64,000 bases of DNA from Fulvivirga ulvae. Lineage in GTDB: Bacteria > Bacteroidota > Bacteroidia > Cytophagales > Cyclobacteriaceae. Positions 1 to 8,096 of the stretch are shown piece after piece (within the stretch, counting starts at the first letter, position 1; each line of letters opens with the position of its first letter). The position numbers and the translations under genes were made by a program. The notes below the pieces were generated by a model. It did not search any database, was not told where the DNA came from, and saw only the letters and a list, made by a program, of their open reading frames with translations. The stretch spans positions 62,001-126,000 of the forward strand of contig NZ_CP089981.1 of assembly GCF_021389975.1 (NCBI RefSeq). Reading direction: 5' to 3'.

Positions 1-502
1 TCTCTATTTCTAAATGATTAATCACTTCTTTTTCTTCATTAAGATTATCCCAGATACCATTTGGTGGAATATCTGAAAAAGGCATAGGAGGCAATGTGAC
101 AGACACGCCCTCATAATCTATTTTTCTGGGTTTATACTGTTCAATTCTTTCTTTGAGCAATTCCAGACCAGATTCTGTTCCAAATAATTCTGGCTTTGTC
201 TCACGCATTTTCGGTATCATTTCATCATCGGATAACTCGTCAAAATCTCCTTTTGTTATTGCATCTTTTATACTACGGCTATACAGAATTGTTGAACGAT
301 CATACCACTCAAAATGTCTGGCTGAAATCCGTTTTGTTAGATCATTATATTTAATAATCAAATCATTAATGATCTTGGCATATTTTTCTTCCTTTTCACC
401 CTCCCCAATCAATTTTGAGATTATGAATGCTCCAAGTATGGCAATAAGCGCTGCAGCACATTGGGCAAAAGCTGCAAAGAACCAATTCCAGTCTAAAATC
501 AT
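1..502 (-). CDS. Membrane-anchored protein of unknown function (3' end outside window)
   Basis: Reading the minus strand from an ATG at 502 gives an open frame of 167 codons that runs off the left edge. The N-terminus (MILDWNWFFAAFAQCAAALI, then AILGAFIISKLIG) is one hydrophobic helix, followed by a charged, probably helical cytoplasmic part (GEGEKEEKYAKIINDLI) and an acidic stretch (FDELSDDEMIPKMRE). This fits a one-pass membrane protein with a long soluble tail. I do not recognise the family. It lies 137 bp downstream of, and on the same strand as, the PD-(D/E)XK-like gene. A plus-strand frame over the same bases (153-605) is its antisense shadow. Confidence 0.7.
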   Translation of the reverse strand, partial: MILDWNWFFAAFAQCAAALIAILGAFIISKLIGEGEKEEKYAKIINDLIIKYNDLTKRISARHFEWYDRSTILYSRSIKDAITKGDFDELSDDEMIPKMRETKPELFGTESGLELLKERIEQYKPRKIDYEGVSVTLPPMPFSDIPPNGIWDNLNEEKEVINHLEIE

Positions 503-638
503 GCTATTTCTGAATCATTTTGGATTTAAAATAAGACTAAACTCCATAAGAACAAATTCTGATCTCCAGGACAGAGACAACAGCTCTTCTGAACTAAAGG
601 GATGATTTTATAATTTTGTGTGCACGCCTCTCAACCTG

Positions 639-1445
639 TTAGGTTTGGGAATCGTATTTTCCTGGATATGGGCATTCTATAAAGCCAATATTTTGCTGGG
701 CTAAAGTTTCTTTAAATTCATTGTTAGGGCATAACACATAGTATTCGCCAGGCTGATATACTTTGTATAAATTGATCTGTCTTATTAGCTCCCCCAAAGA
801 TTTGATCTCGGTCTTCACCTCAATGTAAATAGTGTGCTTGTGAGCTTCAAATCCAAACTTCAATCTATCTTCTTCAATACCTACGTAGTCCCTGCTATTT
901 ATACGTTCATTCCTTTGCAGGCCATAGAGGTAAAGTTTGGGTATATTAAAAGATGCGGCGTAATCTATAAATCCGATTCCATACTTTGCAACATTATTTG
1001 TAGTAATAGGTAATTCCCATTTTTTTTCGATTTTTCTTATAAATGGGCACTCTGGAATAGAATGATTTCGTTTGAAGTCATCAATAAAGGCAAGCTTTTT
1101 TTTCGCCAACACCGTACTATAAGAACTCTCATTGTTACTATTGCCAACATGATCCTCAGAGGATGACTTGAGTGATTCACGAAGTGAAAGCGCATTCAAT
1201 GATGTATCCACTCTTCCTTCCCTTTCAATAAGATTATTCTGATAAGTAATCACCTCGTCAAGTCTCTTAAATTGATCCTCTTTTTGAATTTCAATCTCAT
1301 TTTTAGTGGGTCTAAAATAGTGATTAACAACAGTTTCTATATTGTTGTCAAGCCATAACATCAGATCATCGTGCAAAGGTTTGCGCAGATCATCATCAAG
1401 AAAGCCCAACTTTTGTTGTAGCGTTTTTGCTCTTGGAGTTGCCAT
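639..1445 (-). CDS. PD-(D/E)XK nuclease-like protein, function unknown
   Basis: The product has 268 residues and starts at an ATG at 1445. The C-terminal third carries GIGFIDYAA (an acidic residue after a hydrophobic strand), then YIEVKTEIKSLGELIRQINL. The E-x-K signature, followed by a helix with the conserved-looking pattern GELIRQI, is how many PD-(D/E)XK nuclease-fold proteins look. The N-terminal half (KLGFLDDDLRKPLHDDLMLWLDNN) is helical and charged. No signal peptide or membrane span is visible. The nuclease fold is inferred from the motif only; activity is unknown. The neighbours, a membrane protein and a RES protein on the same strand, suggest cargo of an accessory island, possibly defence-related. 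Confidence 0.6.
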   Translation of the reverse strand: MATPRAKTLQQKLGFLDDDLRKPLHDDLMLWLDNNIETVVNHYFRPTKNEIEIQKEDQFKRLDEVITYQNNLIEREGRVDTSLNALSLRESLKSSSEDHVGNSNNESSYSTVLAKKKLAFIDDFKRNHSIPECPFIRKIEKKWELPITTNNVAKYGIGFIDYAASFNIPKLYLYGLQRNERINSRDYVGIEEDRLKFGFEAHKHTIYIEVKTEIKSLGELIRQINLYKVYQPGEYYVLCPNNEFKETLAQQNIGFIECPYPGKYDSQT

Positions 1446-1572
1446 ATTTTAAAGTTTTGCATTTATGAATTTCATTCAGTAATAGTACTGGATACTAAGT
1501 AAAAAACCGAAACACTCTCCTCCCAACTACAAATAAGAAAAATCGAACTTCCTCCGGCATCTATTTCTTTTT

Positions 1573-2688
1573 CTAAGACCCACTTAACTTATACGGCTTC
1601 ATATCTCTCAACAAATGTTCCATCTGACCGAATGCTGTTTCGGAGTAATTTTGTTTCTTGTCCGAAATAAGTTCAAGCTCATAAACATCTGGATTAACTT
1701 CAACAGAAGCACTAGCTTGTTCTGAAAACCGCCCATATGGCGCGGCAAATTGTGTTAGATGCATGGGTAGTACACTTGTAACTTTAAACAGGGTCAGCAA
1801 CTCCTCACAATAGCCTACTGACTGATCATGTGTCTTTACAGGTATCGCTATATTGTATAAATGTCCTCGATGTCTATGAACGAGAGGATTAATGTGAGTT
1901 GACGAATATTTGACGCCATCCAATGTATTTTTATTTATCCATTGGAGCAACAATTGGGGTATTATATATTCAGCCTTGAAAGGGACGTGCCTATCAGGGG
2001 ATTTAATAGAACACGCTGCAACAAGTGGCCATACCATAACAAAATAAAGCAGTTGAAATCCATGTGCTTCATTTCCCTTAATTAAATGTCCATTTTGATA
2101 AATATCATTGGTTAAATCAAGCAATCTTAATTGTCTACCATTTACAAATCTTGCAGTTTGAATAAAGTGAGCAGGTGGTCTCCCAAGCTCTTCCCATGCT
2201 ACAAAAAGTGAATTCGAAAGATAGAGCGTTGGCAAACCTGGTATACTGAATCGTTGCGTAGCCACTCTTTCTCGCATATGAAATGGTATATGAAATATCT
2301 CCTTGGAACTTAAAGGATAATTATTATCAACCTCTCTTATACGGAAGAAACTGGAAAGACGCGGTATGTTAAATTCCTTATCTAAATAAGACATCACTGC
2401 ACTCAATTTTAATGTCTTCGAGAGGATTTCGTAAGCTTTATGAGGAGCACCTTCATAGTATTTGTTAACCGTTTCTTTTATCCCGTTGACCAATATATTA
2501 CTTCTTCTTTTGAAAAGCTGCTCCTTAAAAGGAATCCCGTCAATAGTACCGCTAAGATTATTTGATTCCTGAACAAGCGTATTGAAAGCTTCGAGTTTTT
2601 TAAATAAGAATTCACGAAAATCATGCCCTTTTTGTCTAACTAAAGGCAAATTGGTTAGTTCATCTTGTATAATTTGAGTAAACGTCAT
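1573..2688 (-). CDS. RES-domain protein (putative NAD+-targeting toxin family)
   Basis: The central and C-terminal parts match the RES family, named for conserved Arg, Glu and Ser. FFRIRE supplies the Arg, followed by EIFHIPFHMRERVATQRFSI, GLPTLYL, and SLFVAWEELGRP, which supplies the Glu. Later come EYIIPQLLLQWI and LDGVKYSST, which probably supplies the Ser. Characterised RES toxins (ParT, MbcT) degrade or ADP-ribosylate using NAD+ and are normally paired with an Xre-type antitoxin. Here the protein is long (371 residues from the ATG at 2688; the frame is open to a TTG at 2736) and no Xre-like partner lies next to it. Stand-alone long RES proteins are common in Bacteroidota. Toxicity is therefore not assured. 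Confidence 0.75.
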   Translation of the reverse strand: MTFTQIIQDELTNLPLVRQKGHDFREFLFKKLEAFNTLVQESNNLSGTIDGIPFKEQLFKRRSNILVNGIKETVNKYYEGAPHKAYEILSKTLKLSAVMSYLDKEFNIPRLSSFFRIREVDNNYPLSSKEIFHIPFHMRERVATQRFSIPGLPTLYLSNSLFVAWEELGRPPAHFIQTARFVNGRQLRLLDLTNDIYQNGHLIKGNEAHGFQLLYFVMVWPLVAACSIKSPDRHVPFKAEYIIPQLLLQWINKNTLDGVKYSSTHINPLVHRHRGHLYNIAIPVKTHDQSVGYCEELLTLFKVTSVLPMHLTQFAAPYGRFSEQASASVEVNPDVYELELISDKKQNYSETAFGQMEHLLRDMKPYKLSGS

Positions 2689-3151
2689 ATTCCAAAATGG
2701 ATTAATTTGTTGTAATACCAAGTCAACAAGATACAAAGACCAATAAGCCCGGGCAATACCTAAGGTTGGGCATTTTTATGTGAAAGCAACCAGTAATTCG
2801 GAATTTGCTTGAACCCGTTTTTCACTTACCGATCTATATCATCTGTCTCAACGGAAATGAATTTTATATCATTCCCTTGCAGAACAGGCTGAACCCTGCT
2901 TCTTTTAAAGCTGCCTTAAGATGTCGAAAAACCATTTGTCTCAACTCCTCAATGTTCTCCTCCCATGATTGCCAAATCAACTGGAAAGCCAGACAGACTA
3001 ATGAGGTCAAATAAAAAAGGTTTAATTGTCTGAAAAATAGTTTCTCCTTGACACCTTATAATCGGTTGGAGGCAGTGGTCATGGCATTCTTGCCAGAGGA
3101 AGAATGTACCTGCGCCATAGGACAGGTACATTGTAACTGTTGTATTCGTTA
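2689..3151. other. Gene-free stretch, 463 bp
   Basis: Short frames on both strands here (2805-3014 plus, 2949-3131 minus) have no family-like composition, overlap each other and lack neighbours to join. I see no convincing gene, repeat or RNA. The stretch separates the RES gene from the glycosyltransferase operon and probably holds the 3' untranslated region of that operon. Confidence 0.5.
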
Positions 3152-3463
3152 TTAGTTACTCAGGACTTCCTCAATTATAAGCAGTTCGGTGCTTTCTTTC
3201 AGAATACCTTCCTTACCTATTGTTGATTTTAGCCTTTCGTAAACCTCATCAATCCGTACAATGATCAATTCATCATTCATCAACGGCCTCATTACCTTTA
3301 ACAGGTAAGCCAGTGATCGGTCATAATTGCTTACCAGATTGATATCCGAAGGTACTATAGGGACATTAACCGATATTGCCCGTTCCATACGTATGGAATT
3401 TTGAAGAAACCATATATAAGCAGCCTTTAGTTTTGGTGTCCCTAAAATTTCATCTACAGTCAT
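3152..3463 (-). CDS. Hypothetical protein, last gene of the element operon
   Basis: The product is a 103-residue soluble, helical protein (MTVDEILGTPKLKAAYIWFL...LLIIEEVLSN). It has no signal peptide, no Cys pairs and no motif I recognise. The ATG at 3463 sits 9 bp after the stop of the glycosyltransferase gene, so it is almost certainly co-transcribed with it. Confidence 0.55.
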   Translation of the reverse strand: MTVDEILGTPKLKAAYIWFLQNSIRMERAISVNVPIVPSDINLVSNYDRSLAYLLKVMRPLMNDELIIVRIDEVYERLKSTIGKEGILKESTELLIIEEVLSN

Positions 3464-3472
3464 AGTTCTTGA

Positions 3473-4639
3473 TTAAATAAATACCCTTTCGAAGGTCTTT
3501 GAAAAAACTTTCGTAAAACAGTGGTTCTTCCAGGCGGATTCCTGCGCTGCTGAACCAATCTTTTTTCTCAAGTGCCTGTCCATAACCAAAGCAATAATTT
3601 TTTCCTGCCACTCTTGCGATGTCGCTGCCAAAAATCCGGTATGACCATCGACAATAACATCATTGTACTGGCCGTTGTTGCTGGCCACTACCGGGACACC
3701 CAGGGCGGCGGCTTCAAGGTATTTGATCTCCGACTTGCCGCAAACATTAAAATCTATATCCAGGGACGGCAGGAGCAGAATATCGGGATCGAGGTAGTGA
3801 AGTTTGGTAAAGTAGTCTATAAAGCTCACTGAACGCTCAAATCTGCATATTATTCCTTCTAAAAGGTTGTCCCCGGATGGGCTTTTGCCATTCCACCCGA
3901 AAAATGTAATCCTGACTTTATTCCCAAAGTCATTTAGGACACTTCTCAGCACATCCACAATACTGTTAAAATCCGCATAATGGTTGCCGCTGCCCGTCAA
4001 AAGTATATGGGTTGATTCGTTTTCATGCTCGCGCTCCAAAGGCACCTCCTGAAAGGTATAAGGGGAAAGTACGTTGGGTAGATGGAGGAAATAGGGCAGG
4101 TTTTCCCTCCCGGTTTCCTGTAGTTTTTTCTTGTAGTACGCTAAGAGGCATTTGTTTGGGGACGTGATCAATTCTACTTTTAGCAGGTTGATTATCAGTG
4201 ATTGCTTATGTACCTCGGTGACCTTTTTGAATGCTGTACTGCCTCTTGGTATTTCGTGATAGTTCATATCCATATCCATGATAAACTTAATGCTACTTTT
4301 CACCCGCTTCATACCATCGATAAAATAAGCTGCATTGGTCAGGATCGCTGGCAATACTATATAGTCTGCCCATTGAATAAGCCTGGCATCAATGATATGG
4401 TTGTAGTCATCAAATGATTTGTTGTAATTCCATTTTAGGATTTCCGTAACAATAGCTGAATGGGTACGTGTCCGGTTCAGCTCCAGGGCTGGCAGGATCA
4501 TCCTGTAGTATCCGGATCCAGACAGGCACGGGCCTACAAACAAAACATGGATTTTATTGTCGCGCCTGCACTCGGGATATTTATCTAAAAAGGAACTCGG
4601 TGCCGTTAATTTTCTGTATAGTGCTTTTACTTCTCTCAT
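3473..4639 (-). CDS. Glycosyltransferase, GT4/GT1-like (GT-B fold)
   Basis: The product has 388 residues and no signal peptide. The N-terminal Rossmann half opens with KIHVLFVGPCLSGSGYYRMI. The C-terminal half has the donor-binding signature SEIKYLEAAALGVPVVASNN followed by VDGHTGFL, which matches the E-x7-E-like region of GT4 retaining glycosyltransferases. Family membership is well supported; donor and acceptor are unknown. The setting is unusual: it is the sixth or seventh gene of an operon that otherwise encodes excisionase-like and replication-like DNA-binding proteins, and no other polysaccharide genes are near. It could decorate a surface structure or a macromolecule belonging to the element. 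That is speculation. Confidence 0.8.
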   Translation of the reverse strand: MREVKALYRKLTAPSSFLDKYPECRRDNKIHVLFVGPCLSGSGYYRMILPALELNRTRTHSAIVTEILKWNYNKSFDDYNHIIDARLIQWADYIVLPAILTNAAYFIDGMKRVKSSIKFIMDMDMNYHEIPRGSTAFKKVTEVHKQSLIINLLKVELITSPNKCLLAYYKKKLQETGRENLPYFLHLPNVLSPYTFQEVPLEREHENESTHILLTGSGNHYADFNSIVDVLRSVLNDFGNKVRITFFGWNGKSPSGDNLLEGIICRFERSVSFIDYFTKLHYLDPDILLLPSLDIDFNVCGKSEIKYLEAAALGVPVVASNNGQYNDVIVDGHTGFLAATSQEWQEKIIALVMDRHLRKKIGSAAQESAWKNHCFTKVFSKTFERVFI

Positions 4640-4650
4640 TTGATTTGGAT

Positions 4651-4932
4651 TTAAATTTCTGATTTTTTGCCCCTGATATATTTTTCAATTAATTGGCCTG
4701 TCTCCAGGTCATATATTTCCACTGACGTTGCCTGCTCTCCGTAGATTTCCACCTTCTTTCGAAGCCGTTTGAGCCCCGTTTCCCTGTTTCTGAACTTTGA
4801 ATAGCGGCTGCGCCAGTCAATAGAGTACATTGTCCGGATGTTTGAGTCTGCGAACCAGACGATCATCTTGCTTAGGGAGTGTTTGATGAGCTTCCAACCA
4901 CCGGGCGGCACTTTTTCTATCTTCTTGCTCAT
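4651..4932 (-). CDS. Hypothetical basic protein
   Basis: This 93-residue protein is rich in Lys and Arg (RSRYSKFRNRETGLKRLRKK) and has no membrane span. Its ATG at 4932 overlaps the TGA of the preceding gene by 4 bp (ATGA), which indicates translational coupling. The stop lies 11 bp before the glycosyltransferase start. The basic character could mean nucleic-acid binding, but no motif supports more than that. Confidence 0.55.
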   Translation of the reverse strand: MSKKIEKVPPGGWKLIKHSLSKMIVWFADSNIRTMYSIDWRSRYSKFRNRETGLKRLRKKVEIYGEQATSVEIYDLETGQLIEKYIRGKKSEI

Positions 4933-5393
4933 TTCAGATATTTTATGAGTTCCTGAAGGGCAACACGTCTGATAAGAATGTTTCCCTGGAAGGCATGAAG
5001 TAGAGGGGTTGTCCTTCCCATGCTGATGACAAACTTTAGCTGGTCTTCCGGCATATCGTTCTGAACTGCAAATGACTCGATGTAACCTGCAATACCTGTA
5101 ATCATCTTTGCATCAAGGCTGGGGGTATAAAAGTTTCCGGCAAAGCATTTCACCAGTACGTTAACTGAGAGAGGAAAAATCTTCCGTTTTTCGACTATCC
5201 ACGATTTTAGCTGTTCCTGTTTTTTGATCACCAAAAAATGGTCATCGCGGGTAGTGCTTGTCCTGGCAGCTTGATCCTCAAAGAAGCTCGTTATGTTCTC
5301 GTTTACCTGCGCTTCAATGCCAAACGGGTCAACTGTTATTTTCTCCATGTAGCCCTGCAGCTTCTTCCGGATTGAGGGTTTCTCTGTTTTCAT
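4929..5393 (-). CDS. Hypothetical protein of the element operon
   Basis: The product has 154 residues, is soluble and predicted mixed alpha/beta, and contains no recognised motif (MKTEKPSIRKKLQGYMEKIT...VALQELIKYLK). It begins 27 bp after the stop of the winged-helix gene and overlaps the next gene by 4 bp, so it belongs to the same transcript. Confidence 0.55.
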   Translation of the reverse strand: MKTEKPSIRKKLQGYMEKITVDPFGIEAQVNENITSFFEDQAARTSTTRDDHFLVIKKQEQLKSWIVEKRKIFPLSVNVLVKCFAGNFYTPSLDAKMITGIAGYIESFAVQNDMPEDQLKFVISMGRTTPLLHAFQGNILIRRVALQELIKYLK

Positions 5394-5420
5394 AGTTTTA
5401 TGATTTATGTAAGTGATTAT

Positions 5421-6830
5421 TTATTTTTTAAGTAGCTCGGGCTTGATCACGGCGGCGTAAAACTCCTCCAAAAGCCCGGGGTGGTTGAGTTTGGCAATCT
5501 GTCTTTCACAGTCCCTGAAAAGCCTCAGGCTCAGGGCCTCCTTTTGTGAACCTTTCTTTTTGGCTTTTGAGAGCCTGCGGAGCTGGGCACGTAACACTGA
5601 TTTAGCCTGAACCTCCTGTTTACGCTTTTTCTGCTTGTCATACCATGCTTTAGTGCCTCTGAAGCCGGTAGGATTGTTGACAGAAAAGTATCGGTCAGGA
5701 AGTTGCACATACCGTTTCTCCGGGTCTTTGGCAATAAACCTGGCTGCCATTTGGACACGTTCAACGTACATTTGGTGAATCTTTGGCAATCTGTCGGTGC
5801 TTACCGGCTCATAGAATTTCATGATCTCACGTTCACCGGCTTCAAGTTGGCTATCGGTCAGGAACCGGTCTTTGTACAATACTTCTAAAGCCAGGCTCCA
5901 GAGCTGGCCACAATACTTTTTGAGAAAAGTGCTGCGGGCGCCATGGTCGTCGTGTTCTTTGCCGTCTCTGGTCTCCCGCATTTCCTGCACTTTTTCTCTG
6001 GTTTCACGGGCACCGCCCGGCATGGCTCCCGTTTCCTGGACTCCAGCCGTGTCGTTGCCAGTTATTATTTCTTCAGCGCTGATATTTTTTTTCTGTTCAG
6101 CACAAGGTTTTTTTGTTTTACTGAGCTGGGACTGATTTTGGCCTGTAACTTTTTCTCTGGTGTATCCTGATAAAACTTCCTGTTCAGTTACTTTTAACTG
6201 AATTTCAAGTGGAACTAGCTGTTCAATGTGCTTCTTAACAGGGTTATCAACACCTGTGAGCGTAGGCTCACGCCGCTTTAAAACGTTGCCAGGTACATTT
6301 TCAGCACTATCAGGCTGTTCTAAGAGACAGTTGTCAACAGCTTTTACTATATTATTTTCAATGTTACCAGTATCAGTAAGCGGACATTTTGTCCACTTAG
6401 GGTTTTTGGGACTTTGAAATTTGGTGGGGTTATCCACTTTTTTCAGTGCGCTTTCTTTACCTGCCTGGTGGGCTATCGAGAGCAGGTCGGGATTGATCTC
6501 CAGCTCATAATCTGACTGCGTGCCATGGAAAACCCTACGGACTATAACCCCGGCACTTTCCAGCTTTCCGATATGCCGCCTGATCGTTCGGGCAGATACC
6601 TGTGCCAGCGTGGCCAGTTGTGGGCTGTTTGTCCTCAGCGCCGGAAGCCGCTCCTGTCCGGACTTCACTTTCAGGTGGAACAGGGAGGCCGCATAAACGC
6701 GGATAAGCTCTTTGGCCGTCAGGATTACTCCCCCTCGCAACTTCTCCGAAAGGCTTTCCTGCTGTAAATTATAGGCATAAATGTGCCTGTCCAGTGCCCG
6801 GAACGAGCCTGAATAGTTGATTACTTGCAT
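5421..6830 (-). CDS. Winged-helix DNA-binding protein, replication-initiator-like
   Basis: The product has 469 residues. Residues 1-140 form a DNA-binding region: GGVILTAKELIRVYAASLFH, then a clear helix-turn-helix with wing (SPQLATLAQVSARTIRRHIG, KLESAGVIVRRVFHGTQSDY). Residues about 145-300 are low-complexity, polar and probably disordered. The C-terminal 150 residues are helical and basic (FLKKYCGQLWSLALEVLYKD...KQKKRKQEVQ). This layout resembles replication or partition-type proteins of Bacteroidota plasmids and integrative elements; the identification is by architecture only. It lies downstream of two excisionase-like genes in one minus-strand operon. Confidence 0.6.
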   Translation of the reverse strand: MQVINYSGSFRALDRHIYAYNLQQESLSEKLRGGVILTAKELIRVYAASLFHLKVKSGQERLPALRTNSPQLATLAQVSARTIRRHIGKLESAGVIVRRVFHGTQSDYELEINPDLLSIAHQAGKESALKKVDNPTKFQSPKNPKWTKCPLTDTGNIENNIVKAVDNCLLEQPDSAENVPGNVLKRREPTLTGVDNPVKKHIEQLVPLEIQLKVTEQEVLSGYTREKVTGQNQSQLSKTKKPCAEQKKNISAEEIITGNDTAGVQETGAMPGGARETREKVQEMRETRDGKEHDDHGARSTFLKKYCGQLWSLALEVLYKDRFLTDSQLEAGEREIMKFYEPVSTDRLPKIHQMYVERVQMAARFIAKDPEKRYVQLPDRYFSVNNPTGFRGTKAWYDKQKKRKQEVQAKSVLRAQLRRLSKAKKKGSQKEALSLRLFRDCERQIAKLNHPGLLEEFYAAVIKPELLKK

Positions 6831-6859
6831 AGCTTTTGATTATTGTTTCGGTGTAGCTG

Positions 6860-7057
6860 TTAGCTGCCCTCCAGTGATTTTTTTATGAGCTGGTTGTAAC
6901 TTCCTTCCTCTATGAGGATTTTCCCGTTGACGATGATGCCATTAATCCGAAAGGCTTCGTACCATGCTCGGATATCGTCGGCAGTCCAGCACCTATGCTC
7001 GGGGAGGTTCTTATATTTATCCTTTAGTTCCTCAAGGCTTAGATAGGTCTTCTGCAT
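6860..7057 (-). CDS. Small hypothetical protein of the element operon
   Basis: The product has 65 residues (MQKTYLSLEELKDKYKNLPE...) with the central pattern WTADDIRAWYEAFRINGIIVNGK. Its start overlaps the end of the upstream HTH gene by 19 bp, so the two are coupled. It may be a short MerR/excisionase-like accessory domain, but the evidence is weak. Confidence 0.5.
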   Translation of the reverse strand: MQKTYLSLEELKDKYKNLPEHRCWTADDIRAWYEAFRINGIIVNGKILIEEGSYNQLIKKSLEGS

Positions 7058-7329
7058 GGTATGTTGATCAGTTTGCCTTTCTCTACTTCACTCTCGTAAA
7101 CCATCCAGGTGGAACCGTTGTAATAGGCACGTAGCTGGCCTCTTACACACTGCTCAATGACATTGATGTATTTTACACCGGTTATCTCCGAGAATTTTGC
7201 TGCAGTGTAAGCCTTCGGGGTATTTGGTCGGCTATTCAAATTTTTAAACCACCTTTCCATCTTGGACTGTAGCTCCATAATGTCACGTCTGGTAGCTGGC
7301 CTGTCCTGATCTTCCTTTCTCTTCTTCAT
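7039..7329 (-). CDS. Helix-turn-helix (excisionase-like) protein
   Basis: The product has 96 residues. A basic N-terminus (MKKRKEDQDRPATRRDIMELQ) precedes TPKAYTAAKFSEITGVKYIN, a MerR/excisionase-type helix-turn-helix, and GQLRAYYNGSTWMVYESEVE, which matches the beta-hairpin wing usual in HTH_17 proteins. Pairs of such genes, as here with 7336-7620, are a hallmark of Bacteroidota conjugative or mobilisable elements, where they control excision and transfer. Only 6 bp separate it from the upstream HTH gene. Confidence 0.65.
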   Translation of the reverse strand: MKKRKEDQDRPATRRDIMELQSKMERWFKNLNSRPNTPKAYTAAKFSEITGVKYINVIEQCVRGQLRAYYNGSTWMVYESEVEKGKLINIPCRRPI

Positions 7330-7335
7330 ACAAGG

Positions 7336-7620
7336 TCAGATTATATTTCTTTGTAAAAAGGCATTCATACTACGCTTGGAGTACATGTATTTCCTGCCGT
7401 GCAAGCTCGATGTGATTTCCCTCAGGTCGCGTAACTCGATGAGCTTGTTTTTCTTGACGTTTAGGATTTTCATTGCCTCCTGGGCAGATACCCAATCCTG
7501 CGTAGGATCCGTCGCCGAAAGCGCCTCGCGGATGGCATCCCGTGTTCCTTTCATCACCATCTGGTGGAGCTGTACAAGCAGCTCCTTATAACTTTCTTTC
7601 TCGATTACGATTACTTCCAT
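7336..7620 (-). CDS. Helix-turn-helix (excisionase-like) protein, first gene of the operon
   Basis: The product has 94 residues. The motif QDWVSAQEAMKILNVKKNKL followed by LHGRKYMYSKRSMNAFLQ is the HTH_17/excisionase pattern: recognition helix, then a basic strand ending in a Lys/Arg-rich turn. It is the first gene of a minus-strand run that continues to 3152. The 249 bp upstream (7621-7869) is AT-rich and shared with the divergent 74-residue gene, so it probably holds both promoters. Confidence 0.7.
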   Translation of the reverse strand: MEVIVIEKESYKELLVQLHQMVMKGTRDAIREALSATDPTQDWVSAQEAMKILNVKKNKLIELRDLREITSSLHGRKYMYSKRSMNAFLQRNII

Positions 7621-7869
7621 TTTGATAAATGCTTTGTTGATGGCTGTAAAGAGAAATAATTTTTTTTACAATTTTGGGTTGTACACCTTTCGTGTTTTTC
7701 GTTAACCTTTGATATAAAACTCTGATTGACAGTATGTTGAATTGTGGATAAATTCTTGGATTTTTTTTCAAGCTACAGGTAGTCAGGCATGCAAAACAAG
7801 ATTTTTTGCATATCACACCTTCAACTTTCTATATTAGGCAAATGGAAATAGAAGAATAGTTGGCAAAAC

Positions 7870-8094
7870 ATGGAAAGAAACATTTTAACTCAGCCCGCTG
7901 ATGAGCTGGACGATGACCGCCTGGTGAGCTTTATGAAGCGGCACCAACTTCATAACCTTGAAGAGGTAATTAGCTATGGGGTTCCTGACCTCCGGGAGAT
8001 GGAGGGGTTTGATGACTCAGTTTTACGGGGCCTGATGAATATACTACGTTCAGCCGGCGCTGTACACCGGCTGAACCAATGGCCTAAGAGATGA
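7870..8094 (+). CDS. Helix-hairpin-helix-like small protein (RNA polymerase alpha-CTD-like fold)
   Basis: The product has 74 residues. The segment LHNLEEVISYGVPDLREMEG followed by FDDSVLRGLMNILRSAGA resembles the alpha-subunit C-terminal domain and similar HhH folds (pattern: hydrophobic-x-T/E-hydrophobic, DL-x-x-M/I-x-x-F, L-x-x-L-x-x-x-G). This suggests a small DNA-binding protein. It is divergent from the excisionase-like operon and its stop is 2 bp from the stop of the convergent RteC-like gene. Fold assignment is by eye. Confidence 0.55.
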   Translation: MERNILTQPADELDDDRLVSFMKRHQLHNLEEVISYGVPDLREMEGFDDSVLRGLMNILRSAGAVHRLNQWPKR

Positions 8095-8096
8095 AA

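Noticed and set aside
153..605. Plus-strand frame of 150 codons at the left edge
   Set aside because: It lies opposite a better minus-strand frame (1-502) with a membrane helix and normal protein composition; the plus frame is Ser/Ile/Asn-rich and shadow-like.
2805..3131. Two overlapping short frames on opposite strands
   Set aside because: No family-like sequence, no operon partner and mutual overlap.
7586..7816. Minus frame of 76 codons upstream of the first HTH gene
   Set aside because: It is Lys/Ile/Asn-rich translation of the AT-rich promoter region and overlaps the HTH start.
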